A stretch of 64,000 nt of DNA from Trichocoleus sp. FACHB-40 (GTDB taxonomy: Bacteria; Cyanobacteriota; Cyanobacteriia; Cyanobacteriales; FACHB-T130): positions 186,001-250,000 of the forward strand of contig NZ_JACJPF010000036.1 in assembly GCF_014695915.1 (NCBI RefSeq). Direction: 5' to 3'. Below, one piece after another: positions 1 to 8,735 of the stretch; the first letter of the stretch is position 1, and each line of letters begins with the position of its first letter. Below the pieces are notes generated by a model. That model was not told the origin of the DNA. It did no database searches and saw only the letters and a program-made list of their open reading frames with translations. Both the position numbers and the translations under genes were made by a program.

Positions 1-697
1 TTAAAATCCCCGGCTCTGTTTCTTCAACTTCTATCTCTAAAATTAGCGCCCAGCCTCTGAGTACAGGGCCTCGCAAGCCGATGAAAATTTTATCTCCTCG
101 AACAGCTAATCCCTCAATATCAAATCCATTTTCTTTAGAGGGAATAGAACTTGTTATAAAATGCCCTATGTGGCGGTCTTCTTTTAGGGCTTCCATCAAC
201 ACATTGGTATTATCGTCTATCTTTTGCAGACAACCTGCTGTCATTTTTTTCTCTGGATTATCTGGATGGGAGCATACTTTAAATAACTCCTTCCCCACTA
301 CCGGGATACGAGCTAGTACATAACGATTTAGCTCCCTTTCTACTGTGGCTAGTTTCTCTAAATCTTTTGCTAAATCTTTACCTTTTACTTTTTTCCGCTT
401 TGTACTATGCGAACCAATTATCCATAGATAATTGTTGGCATAATCCATTCCTTCTATATCAATTTCGCCTTCTTGATTAAATAAATCAATAAAATTCTTA
501 ACAAAGAATTGCTGATGATCGCCGAAAATATATGGCTCAATAGGTGATAAACGCTCAATAGTTCTGGTTTCATCAGAACCTACCCACAAGCTACCATCAG
601 GTGTGAAAGCAGCCGCAGATAAATCTTGTCCGAGAGGTTCATCTGCTTTGCCATTGAAGCGAATTAGCACGCGACTTAGTAGAAAACTTTCTGGCAT
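1..697 (-). CDS. DUF3616 family protein (partial, C-terminus outside window)
   Basis: The gene runs off the left edge; 232 codons are visible from an ATG at 697 that has AGGAAG about 10 bases upstream. Near the N-terminus the protein reads TPDGSLWVGSDET and near the visible end FIGLRGPVLRGWA, which I recognise as signatures of DUF3616. There is no signal peptide or membrane segment in the visible part. The alternation of short hydrophobic strands with Gly/Asp turns suggests a beta-rich, possibly propeller-like fold; this is inference. The biochemical function of the family is unknown to me. It faces away from its right-hand neighbour across about 160 bases. Confidence 0.75.
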   Translation of the reverse strand, partial: MPESFLLSRVLIRFNGKADEPLGQDLSAAAFTPDGSLWVGSDETRTIERLSPIEPYIFGDHQQFFVKNFIDLFNQEGEIDIEGMDYANNYLWIIGSHSTKRKKVKGKDLAKDLEKLATVERELNRYVLARIPVVGKELFKVCSHPDNPEKKMTAGCLQKIDDNTNVLMEALKEDRHIGHFITSSIPSKENGFDIEGLAVRGDKIFIGLRGPVLRGWALILEIEVEETEPGIL

Positions 698-856
698 AAT
701 GCTTACTTCCTAAAATTGTTGGGGAGCGTTACAATTCTGTATTAGCATATCCCCATGCAAGTTTCATACCCTCTATCGGAATAAATAATTATCTATATAA
801 ATAAAAAATAGGGTGGGAAATATCCCCCGCCCTATTTTAGTTATGTTGTTAGTTGC

Positions 857-1525
857 TCACAAACTATTAATCAACTCCGCCGAGTCATTCACTGGCTTAT
901 TCACCTTCGTGCTAACTGGATAAGCTGTCATTTCTTCGGCTGAGTACGAACGCAACAAAGGCTGCAATAACTCTGGCTTTTTTACCTCTGTATCAAGCCA
1001 TAAATCGTAGTCTTTTGGATCAATAATTACAGGCATCCGGTTATGGACGGGGCGCATTAAATCATTAGGTTCTGTTGTCAAAATCGTACAAGAATCAATC
1101 ACCTCCCCATCGCCACTTTTCCAATGCTCCCAAAGCCCAGCAAAGGCAAAGGGATGCTCATCGTTCATCCGAAAATAAAAAGGTTGCTTGTTCTTTTCTT
1201 GCTGCTCCCACTCATAAAAGCCATCAGCCAAAATTAGACACCGGCGCTGTTTAAAAGCTGCCCGAAAAGAAGGCTTTTCGGCTACTGTTTCCGCCCGTGC
1301 ATTAATCATCCGCGCCCCCATTTTTGGATCTTTTGCCCAACTGGGAATCAGCCCCCAATGTAACATTTGAAACTCCCTTTGAGACTGTTCTGCATTCTGT
1401 AAAATCGTCTGAATTTGCTGGGTAGGTGCAATGTTGTAACGGGGCGTTAAGGGAGGAACATTATTTACCTGGAATACTTGGGCAATTGTTTCTGCTGATT
1501 TACTTTGACTGAATCTTCCACACAT
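857..1525 (-). CDS. yedK: SRAP domain protein, abasic-site DNA-protein crosslinking (YedK/HMCES family)
   Basis: The 222-residue protein starts MCGRFSQ. In this family Cys2 becomes N-terminal after Met removal and forms a thiazolidine crosslink with abasic sites in single-stranded DNA, shielding them from error-prone repair. Other family hallmarks are visible: MINARAET near residue 95, ADGFYEWE near 125 and the PVHNRMPVII block with the conserved His near 180. Length matches the family (about 220). The start is fixed because the Cys must follow the initiator Met. It is a single gene; the next genes to the right also act on DNA (nuclease and Dam methylase), but a functional link is only inference. 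Confidence 0.95.
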   Translation of the reverse strand: MCGRFSQSKSAETIAQVFQVNNVPPLTPRYNIAPTQQIQTILQNAEQSQREFQMLHWGLIPSWAKDPKMGARMINARAETVAEKPSFRAAFKQRRCLILADGFYEWEQQEKNKQPFYFRMNDEHPFAFAGLWEHWKSGDGEVIDSCTILTTEPNDLMRPVHNRMPVIIDPKDYDLWLDTEVKKPELLQPLLRSYSAEEMTAYPVSTKVNKPVNDSAELINSL

Positions 1526-1708
1526 GATTTTATCCCACGCGACTAATTACAAAGTGGCGAGCTAATTTTCTTTACTTAATAGTATCTATGTACTATTTTA
1601 AGCCAAAATTATAAATTTTTATCTTCTTGTACTTGAATATGCAGAACTGGAAAAAAGTTTACTGTAGAGTTAATATTTTTTTAGGATGTACCGTCTCGGT
1701 TGGAAAAG

Positions 1709-2194
1709 ATGATGACTCAGGGCGGCAGAGCAAATCGGTCTGGTAAAGTTTTAGAAAGAACTGTAGAAGCAACCCTGCGAGAACATGGATATTTCCAAGT
1801 CGCTAATAATTTACCGAATAAGCAGCGACGCGACTACATCTTAAACGGTTGTCTGCTACCTAAACGCTATGCAAGACAGGTTTATATTGGCAACGGCATT
1901 TATGGAACTGACATCTATGTAGACTTCTATATTATTGGTTTAGCTGCCTTTCCTTCGGGGTTAATTATTGAATGCAAGTGGCAACAAAGCGGGGGTTCTG
2001 TTGATGAGAAACTACCTTATGTCAACTTAAATATTCAAACTTGCTATCCAGTTCCATCTGTTGTAGTAATAGATGGTGGCGGTATGAAGCCGGGAGCAGT
2101 TAGTTGGTTTCACAAACAAGTTCACTCAAATGCAAATTTATTAGCAGTGCATACATTAGTAAGTTTTATGGTCTGGGCTAACAACAATCTTTAA
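1709..2194 (+). CDS. PD-(D/E)XK-type nuclease, probable restriction endonuclease
   Basis: The ATG at 1709 (another at 1712) follows GGAAAAG; an upstream in-frame TTG at 1700 is a weaker start. The protein of about 161 residues has a PD-(D/E)XK core: Asp67 and Asp72 in the strand GTDIYVDFYI, then E88-C-K90 in LIIECKWQ. This is followed by a Ser/Gly-rich turn and SVDEKLPYV, an arrangement I associate with small phage and restriction nucleases. It converges with, and overlaps by 4 bases, a Dam-type adenine methyltransferase on the other strand, so the simplest reading is a type II restriction-modification pair. The recognition site cannot be read from the sequence; GATC is a reasonable guess from the partner. 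Confidence 0.75.
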   Translation: MMTQGGRANRSGKVLERTVEATLREHGYFQVANNLPNKQRRDYILNGCLLPKRYARQVYIGNGIYGTDIYVDFYIIGLAAFPSGLIIECKWQQSGGSVDEKLPYVNLNIQTCYPVPSVVVIDGGGMKPGAVSWFHKQVHSNANLLAVHTLVSFMVWANNNL

Positions 2195-3057
2195 TAGGAA
2201 GTTACTAAAATTTCGGAAATCTTACCTCGTTTTTGGGGATTGGAATTAATTGCCCTGGATGCTGATATAGTGTGAATAGTAGGAAGATTATTGACTTGAA
2301 AAATTTTATCGTCACTGTAGAGTTCTCGAATGAAGGTACAGTCAGAATTAGAGAGCATAACTTTGACACCCTGCGCTGCAAGTTCTGCAAATATATTCCT
2401 AAGTTTTATCTGATTGTCTTCATTAAAGGAATAGCGACTATAGGCTGTGAAGTAACTGGTATCGCTTAGAGGATGATAGGGCGGATCGAAATATACAAAG
2501 TCATCAGAATTTGCGTACTTCAGGATATCTTCAAAAGGTCTGACATCAATAACAGCAGACTGAAGTGCAATTGATACTGAACGCAGTAAATCTGGCTGGC
2601 AAATCGCAGGATTGACATATCTGCCTATGGGTACATTAAATTTACCTTTGGAGTTTTCTCGATAAAGTCCATTAAAGCAGGTTTTGTTTAAATAAATTAA
2701 ACGAGCTGCCCTTTCTAAGTCTGTGTTATAAGACAGCGATCGCATCTCATAATAATACGCTTTATTATGCTTTTTCTGATGGTGTGACAACAACTCGATT
2801 AAATGCTCAACGTTATCTCTGACGCACAGATAGGTTTCAATTAAGTTGTTATTTATATCGGTTAATACAGCTTTTTTATGAAAAGCTTGATTAATATAAA
2901 AAAATACAGCGCCTCCCCCTAAAAATGGCTCGTGGTAATTTTTGAAGTTTGTAGGAAAATAATATTTATACTGTTCTAGTAATTTGCTTTTTCCTCCCGC
3001 CCATTTTAAGAAAGGTTTGGTAATATTTTTATTTTCTGTGTTGGGTTGTACTAGCAT
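2191..3057 (-). CDS. dam: D12-class DNA adenine methyltransferase (Dam/DpnM-like)
   Basis: The 288-residue enzyme transfers a methyl group from S-adenosylmethionine to N6 of adenine. The AdoMet loop FLKWAGGK lies at residues 17-24, motif IV DPPY at 191-194, and the following SDTSYFTAYS block resembles GATC-specific Dam enzymes. Length is normal for the family. The gene converges on a PD-(D/E)XK nuclease with a 4-base tail overlap, so it probably protects host DNA from that nuclease. Because HIP1 (GCGATCGC) contains GATC and is abundant throughout this window, a GATC specificity would methylate most HIP1 sites; that is inference. The start ATG at 3057 follows an AT-rich leader with no strong ribosome site. 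Confidence 0.92.
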   Translation of the reverse strand: MLVQPNTENKNITKPFLKWAGGKSKLLEQYKYYFPTNFKNYHEPFLGGGAVFFYINQAFHKKAVLTDINNNLIETYLCVRDNVEHLIELLSHHQKKHNKAYYYEMRSLSYNTDLERAARLIYLNKTCFNGLYRENSKGKFNVPIGRYVNPAICQPDLLRSVSIALQSAVIDVRPFEDILKYANSDDFVYFDPPYHPLSDTSYFTAYSRYSFNEDNQIKLRNIFAELAAQGVKVMLSNSDCTFIRELYSDDKIFQVNNLPTIHTISASRAINSNPQKRGKISEILVTSY

Positions 3058-3388
3058 TTAGCAATGAGTTTGAATTAACTATATAAATGTTTTATAATTT
3101 TACAATATAAGGGCTTAATATCAATAGTGGGTTAGATAAATAATTGCTGAGAATTAAAACATTAGTTGTAACAGTTGAAAGCCATAGAATTAACCATAAT
3201 AACGCGCTCTAAGCAAGTTAATAGGTGTATAATCGGTTAGTGTTTGGGCGAGAAGACCAATAAGTGCGATCGCGCTTGTTCCCTGACGATAGCAGGATAA
3301 AGCGATCGCGCTCTTGCGGACTTGTCGAACTTGCGCTTTAAATGTTAACAGTTAAAATGCAGTACCTTATAGCTGCGGTCTCCAACAT
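3058..3388. other. intergenic region, 331 bases
   Basis: AT-rich leader region of the methylase on the left, then two near-copies of GCGATCGCGCT (about 3268 and 3303) separated by about 35 bases upstream of the DUF751 gene. No RNA gene or convincing ORF is seen. It must contain the divergent promoters of dam and the DUF751-rbfA cluster. Confidence 0.5.
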
Positions 3389-3595
3389 ATGTTTGATGGC
3401 TTTTGGGATAACATCTCTCGCTACCCTCGCTACTTGGTGACAATCATCCTGGGGGTGTTCTTTTACGCCTTTGCGTGGTTGCAGCCACTGATGAAAAACC
3501 CGATAAGCGCGATCGCCACGATCAGCTTATTTGTAGCAGGCTTAACTTTTGTTGCCCTCACCCTACGGGCGATGCTGGGCTTGGCCCCAGTTTAG
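3389..3595 (+). CDS. DUF751 family protein (Ycf33-like)
   Basis: A 68-residue membrane protein that begins MFDGFWDNISRYPRYL and has two hydrophobic segments (about residues 15-32 and 40-60), matching the DUF751 family shared by cyanobacteria and plastids (Ycf33). Biochemical function is not established to my knowledge. It sits 48 bases upstream of rbfA on the same strand and probably shares its transcript. The full-length match to the family consensus as I remember it makes the assignment firm; the role is open. Confidence 0.9.
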   Translation: MFDGFWDNISRYPRYLVTIILGVFFYAFAWLQPLMKNPISAIATISLFVAGLTFVALTLRAMLGLAPV

Positions 3596-3643
3596 TACGA
3601 TAAAAAATCATTGCTCAGACTGTCTTAAAGGCAGCGGACTACT

Positions 3644-4045
3644 ATGGCTACGAGTCGTCGCGTTTCTCGCGTTTCAGCACTAATTAAACGCGAAATCAGC
3701 CAATTGCTGCTCCAAGAAATCAAAGATGACCGCGTAGGCGCTGGAATGGTCAGCGTTACAGATGTCGATGTTTCCGGCGACCTGCAACACGCTAAAATCT
3801 TTGTCAGCATCTATGGCACCGATGAAGCAAAAGCAGAGACAATGGAGGGTTTAAAGGCAGCAACCGGATTTGTGCGCCGGGAATTAGGTCAACGACTGGG
3901 GCTGCGTCGGACACCAGAAATAATGTTTCTGGAAGATGAATCTTTGGAACGGGGCGATCGCCTTCTGAGTTTGATAAATCAGCTTAGTAGTGAGCGTAAG
4001 CCAGAAAGTGGGGAAATAGAAGACACCGTTGAGGCCGAAGATTGA
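3644..4045 (+). CDS. rbfA: 30S ribosome-binding factor RbfA
   Basis: RbfA binds the 30S subunit and assists maturation of the 5' end of 16S rRNA. The 133-residue protein starts [20 protein letters not shown], has the KH-like core with [21 protein letters not shown], and a C-terminal [17 protein letters not shown] block, followed by a short acidic tail. ATG 3644 is preceded by AAAGGCAG. The stop overlaps the TTG start of the GH3 hydrolase (TTGA), indicating translational coupling. Confidence 0.97.
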   Translation: MATSRRVSRVSALIKREISQLLLQEIKDDRVGAGMVSVTDVDVSGDLQHAKIFVSIYGTDEAKAETMEGLKAATGFVRRELGQRLGLRRTPEIMFLEDESLERGDRLLSLINQLSSERKPESGEIEDTVEAED

Positions 4046-5673
4046 AATCTGTGCCGGAGTCGCTACCTGAGTGGGAATCGCTAACTGTGCCACAACAGGT
4101 AGCGCAAATGTTTGTAGTCAGAGCATCGGGCTACCTGTTCGATCACCAAATTCAGTACCCAGAATGGGAACCACCCAGAGCAAAGCTGCAACACTGGATA
4201 CAGGATTTGGGCGTTGGCGGTGTAATTTTGTTGGGAGGCAGTGCAGGAGAATTGGCACTGCGATCGCAACAACTACAAAGTTTTGCCAAAATCCCTCTGC
4301 TGATTGCCGCTGATATTGAAGAAGGCGTTGGGCAACGGTTTTCTGGGGCAATTTGGTTTCCCCCGCCGATGGCAATTGGGGCAATTTTCCGGAAAGATGT
4401 CGCCAGAGCCTTGCACTACGCCCAGGAAATGGGCGCTATCACCGCCTCGGAAGCATTAGCTATTGGAATCAACTGGGTGCTATCGCCCGTCGTGGATGTC
4501 AACAACAATCCCCTTAATCCAGTCATTAACGTGCGGGCTTTTGGGGAAACCCCAGAGGAAGTAAGCCAGCTGGCATCTGCTTTTATTCAGGGCGCACAAC
4601 GTTTTCCGGTGTTGACTACTGCCAAGCATTTTCCCGGACATGGCGACACGGCAGTTGATTCTCATCTAGATTTGCCCGTCTTGCCACACTCACCAGCACG
4701 ACTAGGGGAAATTGAACTGCCACCGTTTGCCTCAGCGATCGCATCCGGTGTTGACGCTGTGATGAGCGCTCATCTGCTCATCCCCGCCTGGGATACCGAA
4801 CGCCCCGCCACTTTGTCTTATCCTATTTTGACTTCTCTGCTACGGCAAGAGTTAGGATTTGAAGGTTTAATTGTCACCGATGCGCTGGTAATGGGAGCGA
4901 TCGCTAACCGTTATGGAGCTTCGGAAGCCCCCGTCTTAGCTGTAGAAGCCGGGGCGGATATTTTACTAATGCCAGTAGATCCTGCTGGTGCCATCCAAGC
5001 AGTTTGTGACGCTGTGACAGAGGGGCGCATTTCCGAGGAGCGAATTCGCGCCTCTGTCGAACGTATCTGGAAAGCTAAACGCAAGGTGCAGGGAAGTAGG
5101 GCAGACTTGGGAGATGCCCCAATCTCCAATCCCCAATCCCCAATCCCCAATCCTCTACAACTCGCCTCACCCCACGCACTAAACACATCTGCAAACATTT
5201 CGCGAGATTCCCTGCTAGTTCATGGCCAGGTTCCTCTGCCTAGAAACACAGGCAACTTACGCAATTTAATAGTGGTGGATGACGTACTCAATTGTAAGTT
5301 TTTGAGTAAACTTGCCCCGGCTGTGGCATTGCCAAAAAGTTTAGGCTATCAATTGCAACTGGTTGACCCCCATACCCCGACTGCGCCATTGTCAGACGCG
5401 ATCGCTCCCATCTCGACAACAAAAACATTGCTTCAACTTTTCATCCGTGGCAATCCTTTTCGAGGCAGTGCTGGCTTAACACCCGTTGCCGAAGATTTAT
5501 TTAAGAGATTATTAAAAAACGCCGAGCTACAAGCCTTAGTAATTTATGGTAGCCCGTATATCTTAGAACAGTTTCTTCCGCATCTGCCGCCAGAAATACC
5601 TTGCGTGTTTTCTTATGGACAAATGTCAGAAGCTCAGGCGATCGCTCTGGAAGTTTTGTTCCCTCCCCAATAA
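4042..5673 (+). CDS. glycoside hydrolase family 3 protein (NagZ-like beta-N-acetylhexosaminidase)
   Basis: The 543-residue protein starts at a TTG overlapping the rbfA stop. The GH3 TIM barrel spans about residues 10-345: the NagZ signature KHFPGHGDT (about 195-203), the catalytic Asp/His pair near D206/H208 in the loop VDSHLD, and the nucleophile Asp280 in [13 protein letters not shown]. NagZ-type enzymes release GlcNAc from cell-wall fragments during peptidoglycan recycling. A C-terminal extension (about 375-543) of unknown role follows. Between them, residues about 358-372 are encoded by an imperfect CCCCAAT heptamer repeat (5115-5155), so the linker looks like an in-frame insertion of intergenic-type repeat DNA. 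No signal peptide is seen, consistent with cytoplasmic action. Confidence 0.92.
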   Translation: MKSVPESLPEWESLTVPQQVAQMFVVRASGYLFDHQIQYPEWEPPRAKLQHWIQDLGVGGVILLGGSAGELALRSQQLQSFAKIPLLIAADIEEGVGQRFSGAIWFPPPMAIGAIFRKDVARALHYAQEMGAITASEALAIGINWVLSPVVDVNNNPLNPVINVRAFGETPEEVSQLASAFIQGAQRFPVLTTAKHFPGHGDTAVDSHLDLPVLPHSPARLGEIELPPFASAIASGVDAVMSAHLLIPAWDTERPATLSYPILTSLLRQELGFEGLIVTDALVMGAIANRYGASEAPVLAVEAGADILLMPVDPAGAIQAVCDAVTEGRISEERIRASVERIWKAKRKVQGSRADLGDAPISNPQSPIPNPLQLASPHALNTSANISRDSLLVHGQVPLPRNTGNLRNLIVVDDVLNCKFLSKLAPAVALPKSLGYQLQLVDPHTPTAPLSDAIAPISTTKTLLQLFIRGNPFRGSAGLTPVAEDLFKRLLKNAELQALVIYGSPYILEQFLPHLPPEIPCVFSYGQMSEAQAIALEVLFPPQ

Positions 5674-5962
5674 ATTGACTGTTAGAGGTATGCCAGTTTT
5701 TTAAACTTTCTTTAACGTTTTGCCTGTCCTACCTTTACTTATTCATAAATCAAGAGCGCTAGGCTAGGCGTACTACGCCCTTTTTGGCGTGATTTCATCC
5801 CTATAGAGACGGAATTTATTGTCAAAAGTCCCTGACTTTTGCAATCTTTATTAAAAAGAATATTTAGTTTGTAACTCAATATACTGAACTTTTTATGTGT
5901 TCGCGCTACGAACTATTCGTTAATATTAATTTTATATCCGTTAGTTTATAGGTTGAGGACTT

Positions 5963-6202
5963 ATGAGCGTTGACACAATGCTAACTGGTGCGTCTGTATA
6001 TTCCATCGATGTTATTCAAGATGAAGCACGTCAATTAGTGGAGAAGGGAGTTGTGACTCGTCAGCAACCGATCTACGTCCTGTGTCAGTACATTCCCGCT
6101 CGTGAGTGGGTTTGTGTTGAGTGTGAACTAGAAAGGTGCAATATCTTACTCCGCGATCGCATCGGCGATCTGATGGGTCAAGAAGAATGGGATAACGACT
6201 GA
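5963..6202 (+). CDS. DUF4327 family protein
   Basis: A 79-residue soluble protein recognised as the cyanobacterial DUF4327 family from the block DEARQLVEKGVVTRQQPIYV, then the conserved cysteines in VCVECELE and the C-terminal LLRDRIGDLMGQEEW. ATG 5963 is preceded by TTGAGGAC. It is monocistronic: about 290 bases separate it from the GH3 gene and the next gene is on the opposite strand. Function unknown. The paired Cys residues could bind a metal, which is speculation. Confidence 0.85.
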   Translation: MSVDTMLTGASVYSIDVIQDEARQLVEKGVVTRQQPIYVLCQYIPAREWVCVECELERCNILLRDRIGDLMGQEEWDND

Positions 6203-6407
6203 TAAATCTACATTGAAGACAATTTTAAGACAAGGAGAGCGGTTCACCAGGAAACTTGGTGCAACCAAAAGCAATCCGTCCTCCACGCTTAAAACCTCAC
6301 AGTGGAAGACAGCTATCTCTGGATTACCTGCCAATTTTTACTTTTAATGCCCGATCTAGAGAACTTATCTCTTATGCGGGTTTGACAAAATCAATTCTAA
6401 AGCCGAT

Positions 6408-6800
6408 CTAAATCTCTGAGTCGGGGTTGCGTAGCTTCTCTAACTCAGTCCGCATAGCAGCAATTTGTGCAGTCAACTCCTGTAGCTCTATCTGCACATC
6501 CTGTTGGGCAACCGATGTCGTCGAGGTTGTGACGGTAGAACTGGGTGTCCCATAGGTAGGCGTACTCTCAGTCCGATCAGTTGGTGTTATTAGCGAATCA
6601 ACAAAACTTCGAGCTACCTGCTCCGTTGTCTCTCCTTTTTGTGCCAACTGCTCTAAGAGCAAATTTGAGTCTGTTTTTAACAGTTCAAGATTTTGTTCTC
6701 GCTTTTGCGGGTCTTGTACGCTCTCCACCAGGGAAGCCGTCGCACCCAAGGTGACGCGAAATCCTTTGTGTACTAAGTCAAAGAGATTATCAGAGTTCAT
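6408..6800 (-). CDS. conserved cyanobacterial protein, helical, phasin-like
   Basis: A 130-residue protein with a helical, amphipathic N-terminal part (GFRVTLGATASLVESVQD), a Thr/Ser/Pro-rich low-complexity linker at about 78-97, and a C-terminal heptad-patterned coiled coil (VQIELQELTAQIAAMRTELEKL). This layout resembles the phasin-like proteins of cyanobacteria, but I cannot point to a diagnostic motif, so the name is a suggestion. ATG 6800 gives a plausible start without a strong ribosome site. The hairpin at 6989-7030 separates it from the gene transcribed behind it. Confidence 0.6.
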   Translation of the reverse strand: MNSDNLFDLVHKGFRVTLGATASLVESVQDPQKREQNLELLKTDSNLLLEQLAQKGETTEQVARSFVDSLITPTDRTESTPTYGTPSSTVTTSTTSVAQQDVQIELQELTAQIAAMRTELEKLRNPDSEI

Positions 6801-6988
6801 TAGGTAAATTAAGCCAAATTGAATGATTTGATAAGAATTGAGCGATCGCTATAGTTGACTTCCTTTTGGAATGCCAAAATGCGAACTGTGGGGCGAAGCT
6901 CACCTTGGTGCCAGCTAAGTACGGATGCCGATGACATCTAAACTTGCCGACCATTTTAAGCATACAAGGGGACATTGTGCTGAGATAC

Positions 6989-7030
6989 AAGCTAAAAAGC
7001 ATCCTTCTTAAGAAAGATGCTTTTTAGCTT
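6989..7030. terminator. strong hairpin, probable terminator
   Basis: Perfect 15-base inverted repeat aagctaaaaagcatc / gatgctttttagctt with a 12-base centre that is itself partly self-complementary. It lies downstream of the gene at 7049-7390 (minus strand) and is followed on that strand by an AT-rich tract. Confidence 0.7.
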
Positions 7031-7048
7031 GCTTTTTAGCTTCCTGGT

Positions 7049-7390
7049 TTAGCTTACTTGCTCTAGGTACTGATTGATATCCTCAATCAAGCGAGTAAGT
7101 TCAGCTTCCGTAGTCAAGCGGATGCGTTCATCGCGCAGGGTAAGCAGAACTTTGGCTGCAAAAGGGCTGGGCCAGATATTAGGGTTGCAGAAAATCTCTA
7201 GAAAGACATCTCCGGTGTAGCGATACTCCATTGGTTTCTGGGGATTGGTTTTACCGCCGCCACCAGCTACCAACTTAAGACTCTGCATTAATTGTGCGAT
7301 CGCGCCTTGTAAATCTTGCGCCGCTTGGGGCGTAAAGCTGAAGGTGACAGAGCCTTCAACCAGGTTAAGCCTGAGTTGTGAACCGGACAT
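7049..7390 (-). CDS. conserved cyanobacterial hypothetical protein
   Basis: A 113-residue soluble protein. I recognise the general type as a small cyanobacterial conserved protein but not a named family. Visible features: an N-terminal beta-like segment (QLRLNLVEGSVTFSFTP), a helix, a Gly-rich/Pro turn (VAGGGGKTNPQKP), an aromatic stretch (IFCNPNIWPSPFAAKVLLTLRDERIRL) and a C-terminal helix. There are no catalytic motifs or membrane segments. Monocistronic, with a hairpin terminator just behind it. Confidence 0.7.
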   Translation of the reverse strand: MSGSQLRLNLVEGSVTFSFTPQAAQDLQGAIAQLMQSLKLVAGGGGKTNPQKPMEYRYTGDVFLEIFCNPNIWPSPFAAKVLLTLRDERIRLTTEAELTRLIEDINQYLEQVS

Positions 7391-7609
7391 GAGTAATTAA
7401 CAGTGAGAAGTTAGGAAGCGAGGATTGAATTAACTCGTAACTATAACTTCTTACCACACAATAGAATCTGTAGGTTGAGTTTCGCGAGCGCTCAACCCAA
7501 CTTTCTTTTCTGGGTGAGGTTCTTCAACCCAACCGGCAAAATTTTTTCTAACCCGAAATAGATGCTATCAGCCAACAATAGGTTCTAGACTGGGTGCCAT
7601 AAAATACAA

Positions 7610-8536
7610 ATGGCGAGTGAAAGAAATTCTGTGGTTGCAGATAACCGCTCGGCAGTGCGTAAAGTTTTAATTATTACCCTGCTACTCAACCTGTTCGTGA
7701 TGGGATTGAAGGCTGTAGTGGGAACGTGGACAGGTTCTCTCTCGCTGCTAGCTGATGCCTTACATAGCGTAACCGATAGTGCCAATAACGTTTTAGGATT
7801 AGTTACCAGTCAGTTTTCTTCTCCCCAACCGGATCGGGATCATCCTTACGGACACCAGAAATTTGAAGCAGTGGGAGCATTGGGAATTGCTGCTTTTTTA
7901 GGTATCGCTTGCTTTGAAATTTTGCGAGGGGCAATAGAACGAATTATCAAGGGCGGCGGCGACCCAGTAAAGATATCACCATCAGAGCTGTGGTTGCTGC
8001 TGATTGTGTTAGGAGTTAATATTTTTGTCACATTCTACGAGCGCCATGTCGGACAGCGGGTGGGTAGCCCGATTTTGATTGCTGATGCCCAGCATACGAT
8101 GAGCGATGTTTGGGTGACGATTACCGTTATGGCTGGGTTAATTGGTGTCTGGCAAGGTATTCAGTGGCTAGATATAGTTTTAGCTTTTCCAGTTGCTTTG
8201 CTGGTGTTTTGGAGTGGCTGGAATGTTTTAAAAGATAATTTGCCTTGGCTGGTGGATGAAATGGCGATTGCGCCTGAAGCAATTCATGGGATTGTAATGC
8301 AAGTACCCGGAGTAATTAACTGCCACGAAATTGCCTCCAGAGGTGTCGTCGGGCGACAAGCCTTTATTGAAATGCACTTAATTGTAGATGCCATTGATGT
8401 CGAAACTGCCCATCGAATCACAGAAGAAGTCGAGAAACGCTTGCAAGAACGGTTCAACCCCGTCCGAATTCTCATTCACGTCGAACCACCCGCTTACCAA
8501 TCTGACCAAATTACCTACAAAACGGAATCAAAATAG
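7610..8536 (+). CDS. cation diffusion facilitator family transporter, zinc-type
   Basis: A 308-residue inner-membrane proton-coupled metal exporter. Six hydrophobic segments are seen between residues about 17 and 215, followed by a cytoplasmic domain (to about 295) ending in HVEPP. The transport-site residues are HSVTD (H52/D56, TM2) and HTMSD (H162/D166, TM5). An HD-HD quartet in the family is associated with zinc rather than the DD-HD set of iron/zinc/cadmium exporters, so zinc efflux is the best guess. ATG 7610 is the natural start. The gene converges with guaA across a 200-base spacer containing DnaA-box-like sites and a foldback element. Confidence 0.93.
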   Translation: MASERNSVVADNRSAVRKVLIITLLLNLFVMGLKAVVGTWTGSLSLLADALHSVTDSANNVLGLVTSQFSSPQPDRDHPYGHQKFEAVGALGIAAFLGIACFEILRGAIERIIKGGGDPVKISPSELWLLLIVLGVNIFVTFYERHVGQRVGSPILIADAQHTMSDVWVTITVMAGLIGVWQGIQWLDIVLAFPVALLVFWSGWNVLKDNLPWLVDEMAIAPEAIHGIVMQVPGVINCHEIASRGVVGRQAFIEMHLIVDAIDVETAHRITEEVEKRLQERFNPVRILIHVEPPAYQSDQITYKTESK

Positions 8537-8542
8537 GCATAG

Positions 8543-8592
8543 TTTTCCACAGGAAGAGGGGCTTTTCCACAGATTTTTGCGGGTTTTCCACA
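8543..8592 (+). promoter_or_regulatory. three evenly spaced DnaA-box-like sites (TTTTCCACA)
   Basis: Exact TTTTCCACA occurs at 8543-8551, 8563-8571 and 8584-8592, all in the same orientation and about 20-21 bases apart. TTTTCCACA is the consensus DnaA box known from cyanobacteria. An AT-rich tract (8593-8630) follows directly. This lies between convergent CDF and guaA genes, with no dnaA or dnaN in the window. Sites are seen; DnaA binding is inference. Confidence 0.5.
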
Positions 8593-8629
8593 AAAGTTAA
8601 GGAAAAGACAATAACTTAAAAATAAATTT

Positions 8630-8719
8630 TTAACGCAAAGGATCACAAAGGGAGGCGCATTACGCAAAGGAGATTACTCTGCGTATTTTTGGGATACCCT
8701 CTGCGAACCTTTGCGTTAA
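8630..8719. repeat. foldback repeat between convergent genes
   Basis: Inverted ends ttaacgcaaagg (8630-8641) and cctttgcgttaa (8708-8719), extended by weaker pairing (atcacaaaggg versus the complement of ccctctgcgaa). The unit also repeats ACGCAAAGG internally at 8672. Such sequences are common intergenic repeats in cyanobacteria; here it could act as a two-way terminator for the CDF gene and guaA. Confidence 0.6.
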
Positions 8720-8735
8720 CAATCCTTCCTTTTCT

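Noticed and set aside
8543-8630. Calling the DnaA-box cluster a replication origin
   Set aside because: Only three boxes, convergent flanking genes and no dnaA/dnaN nearby; kept as a finding only.
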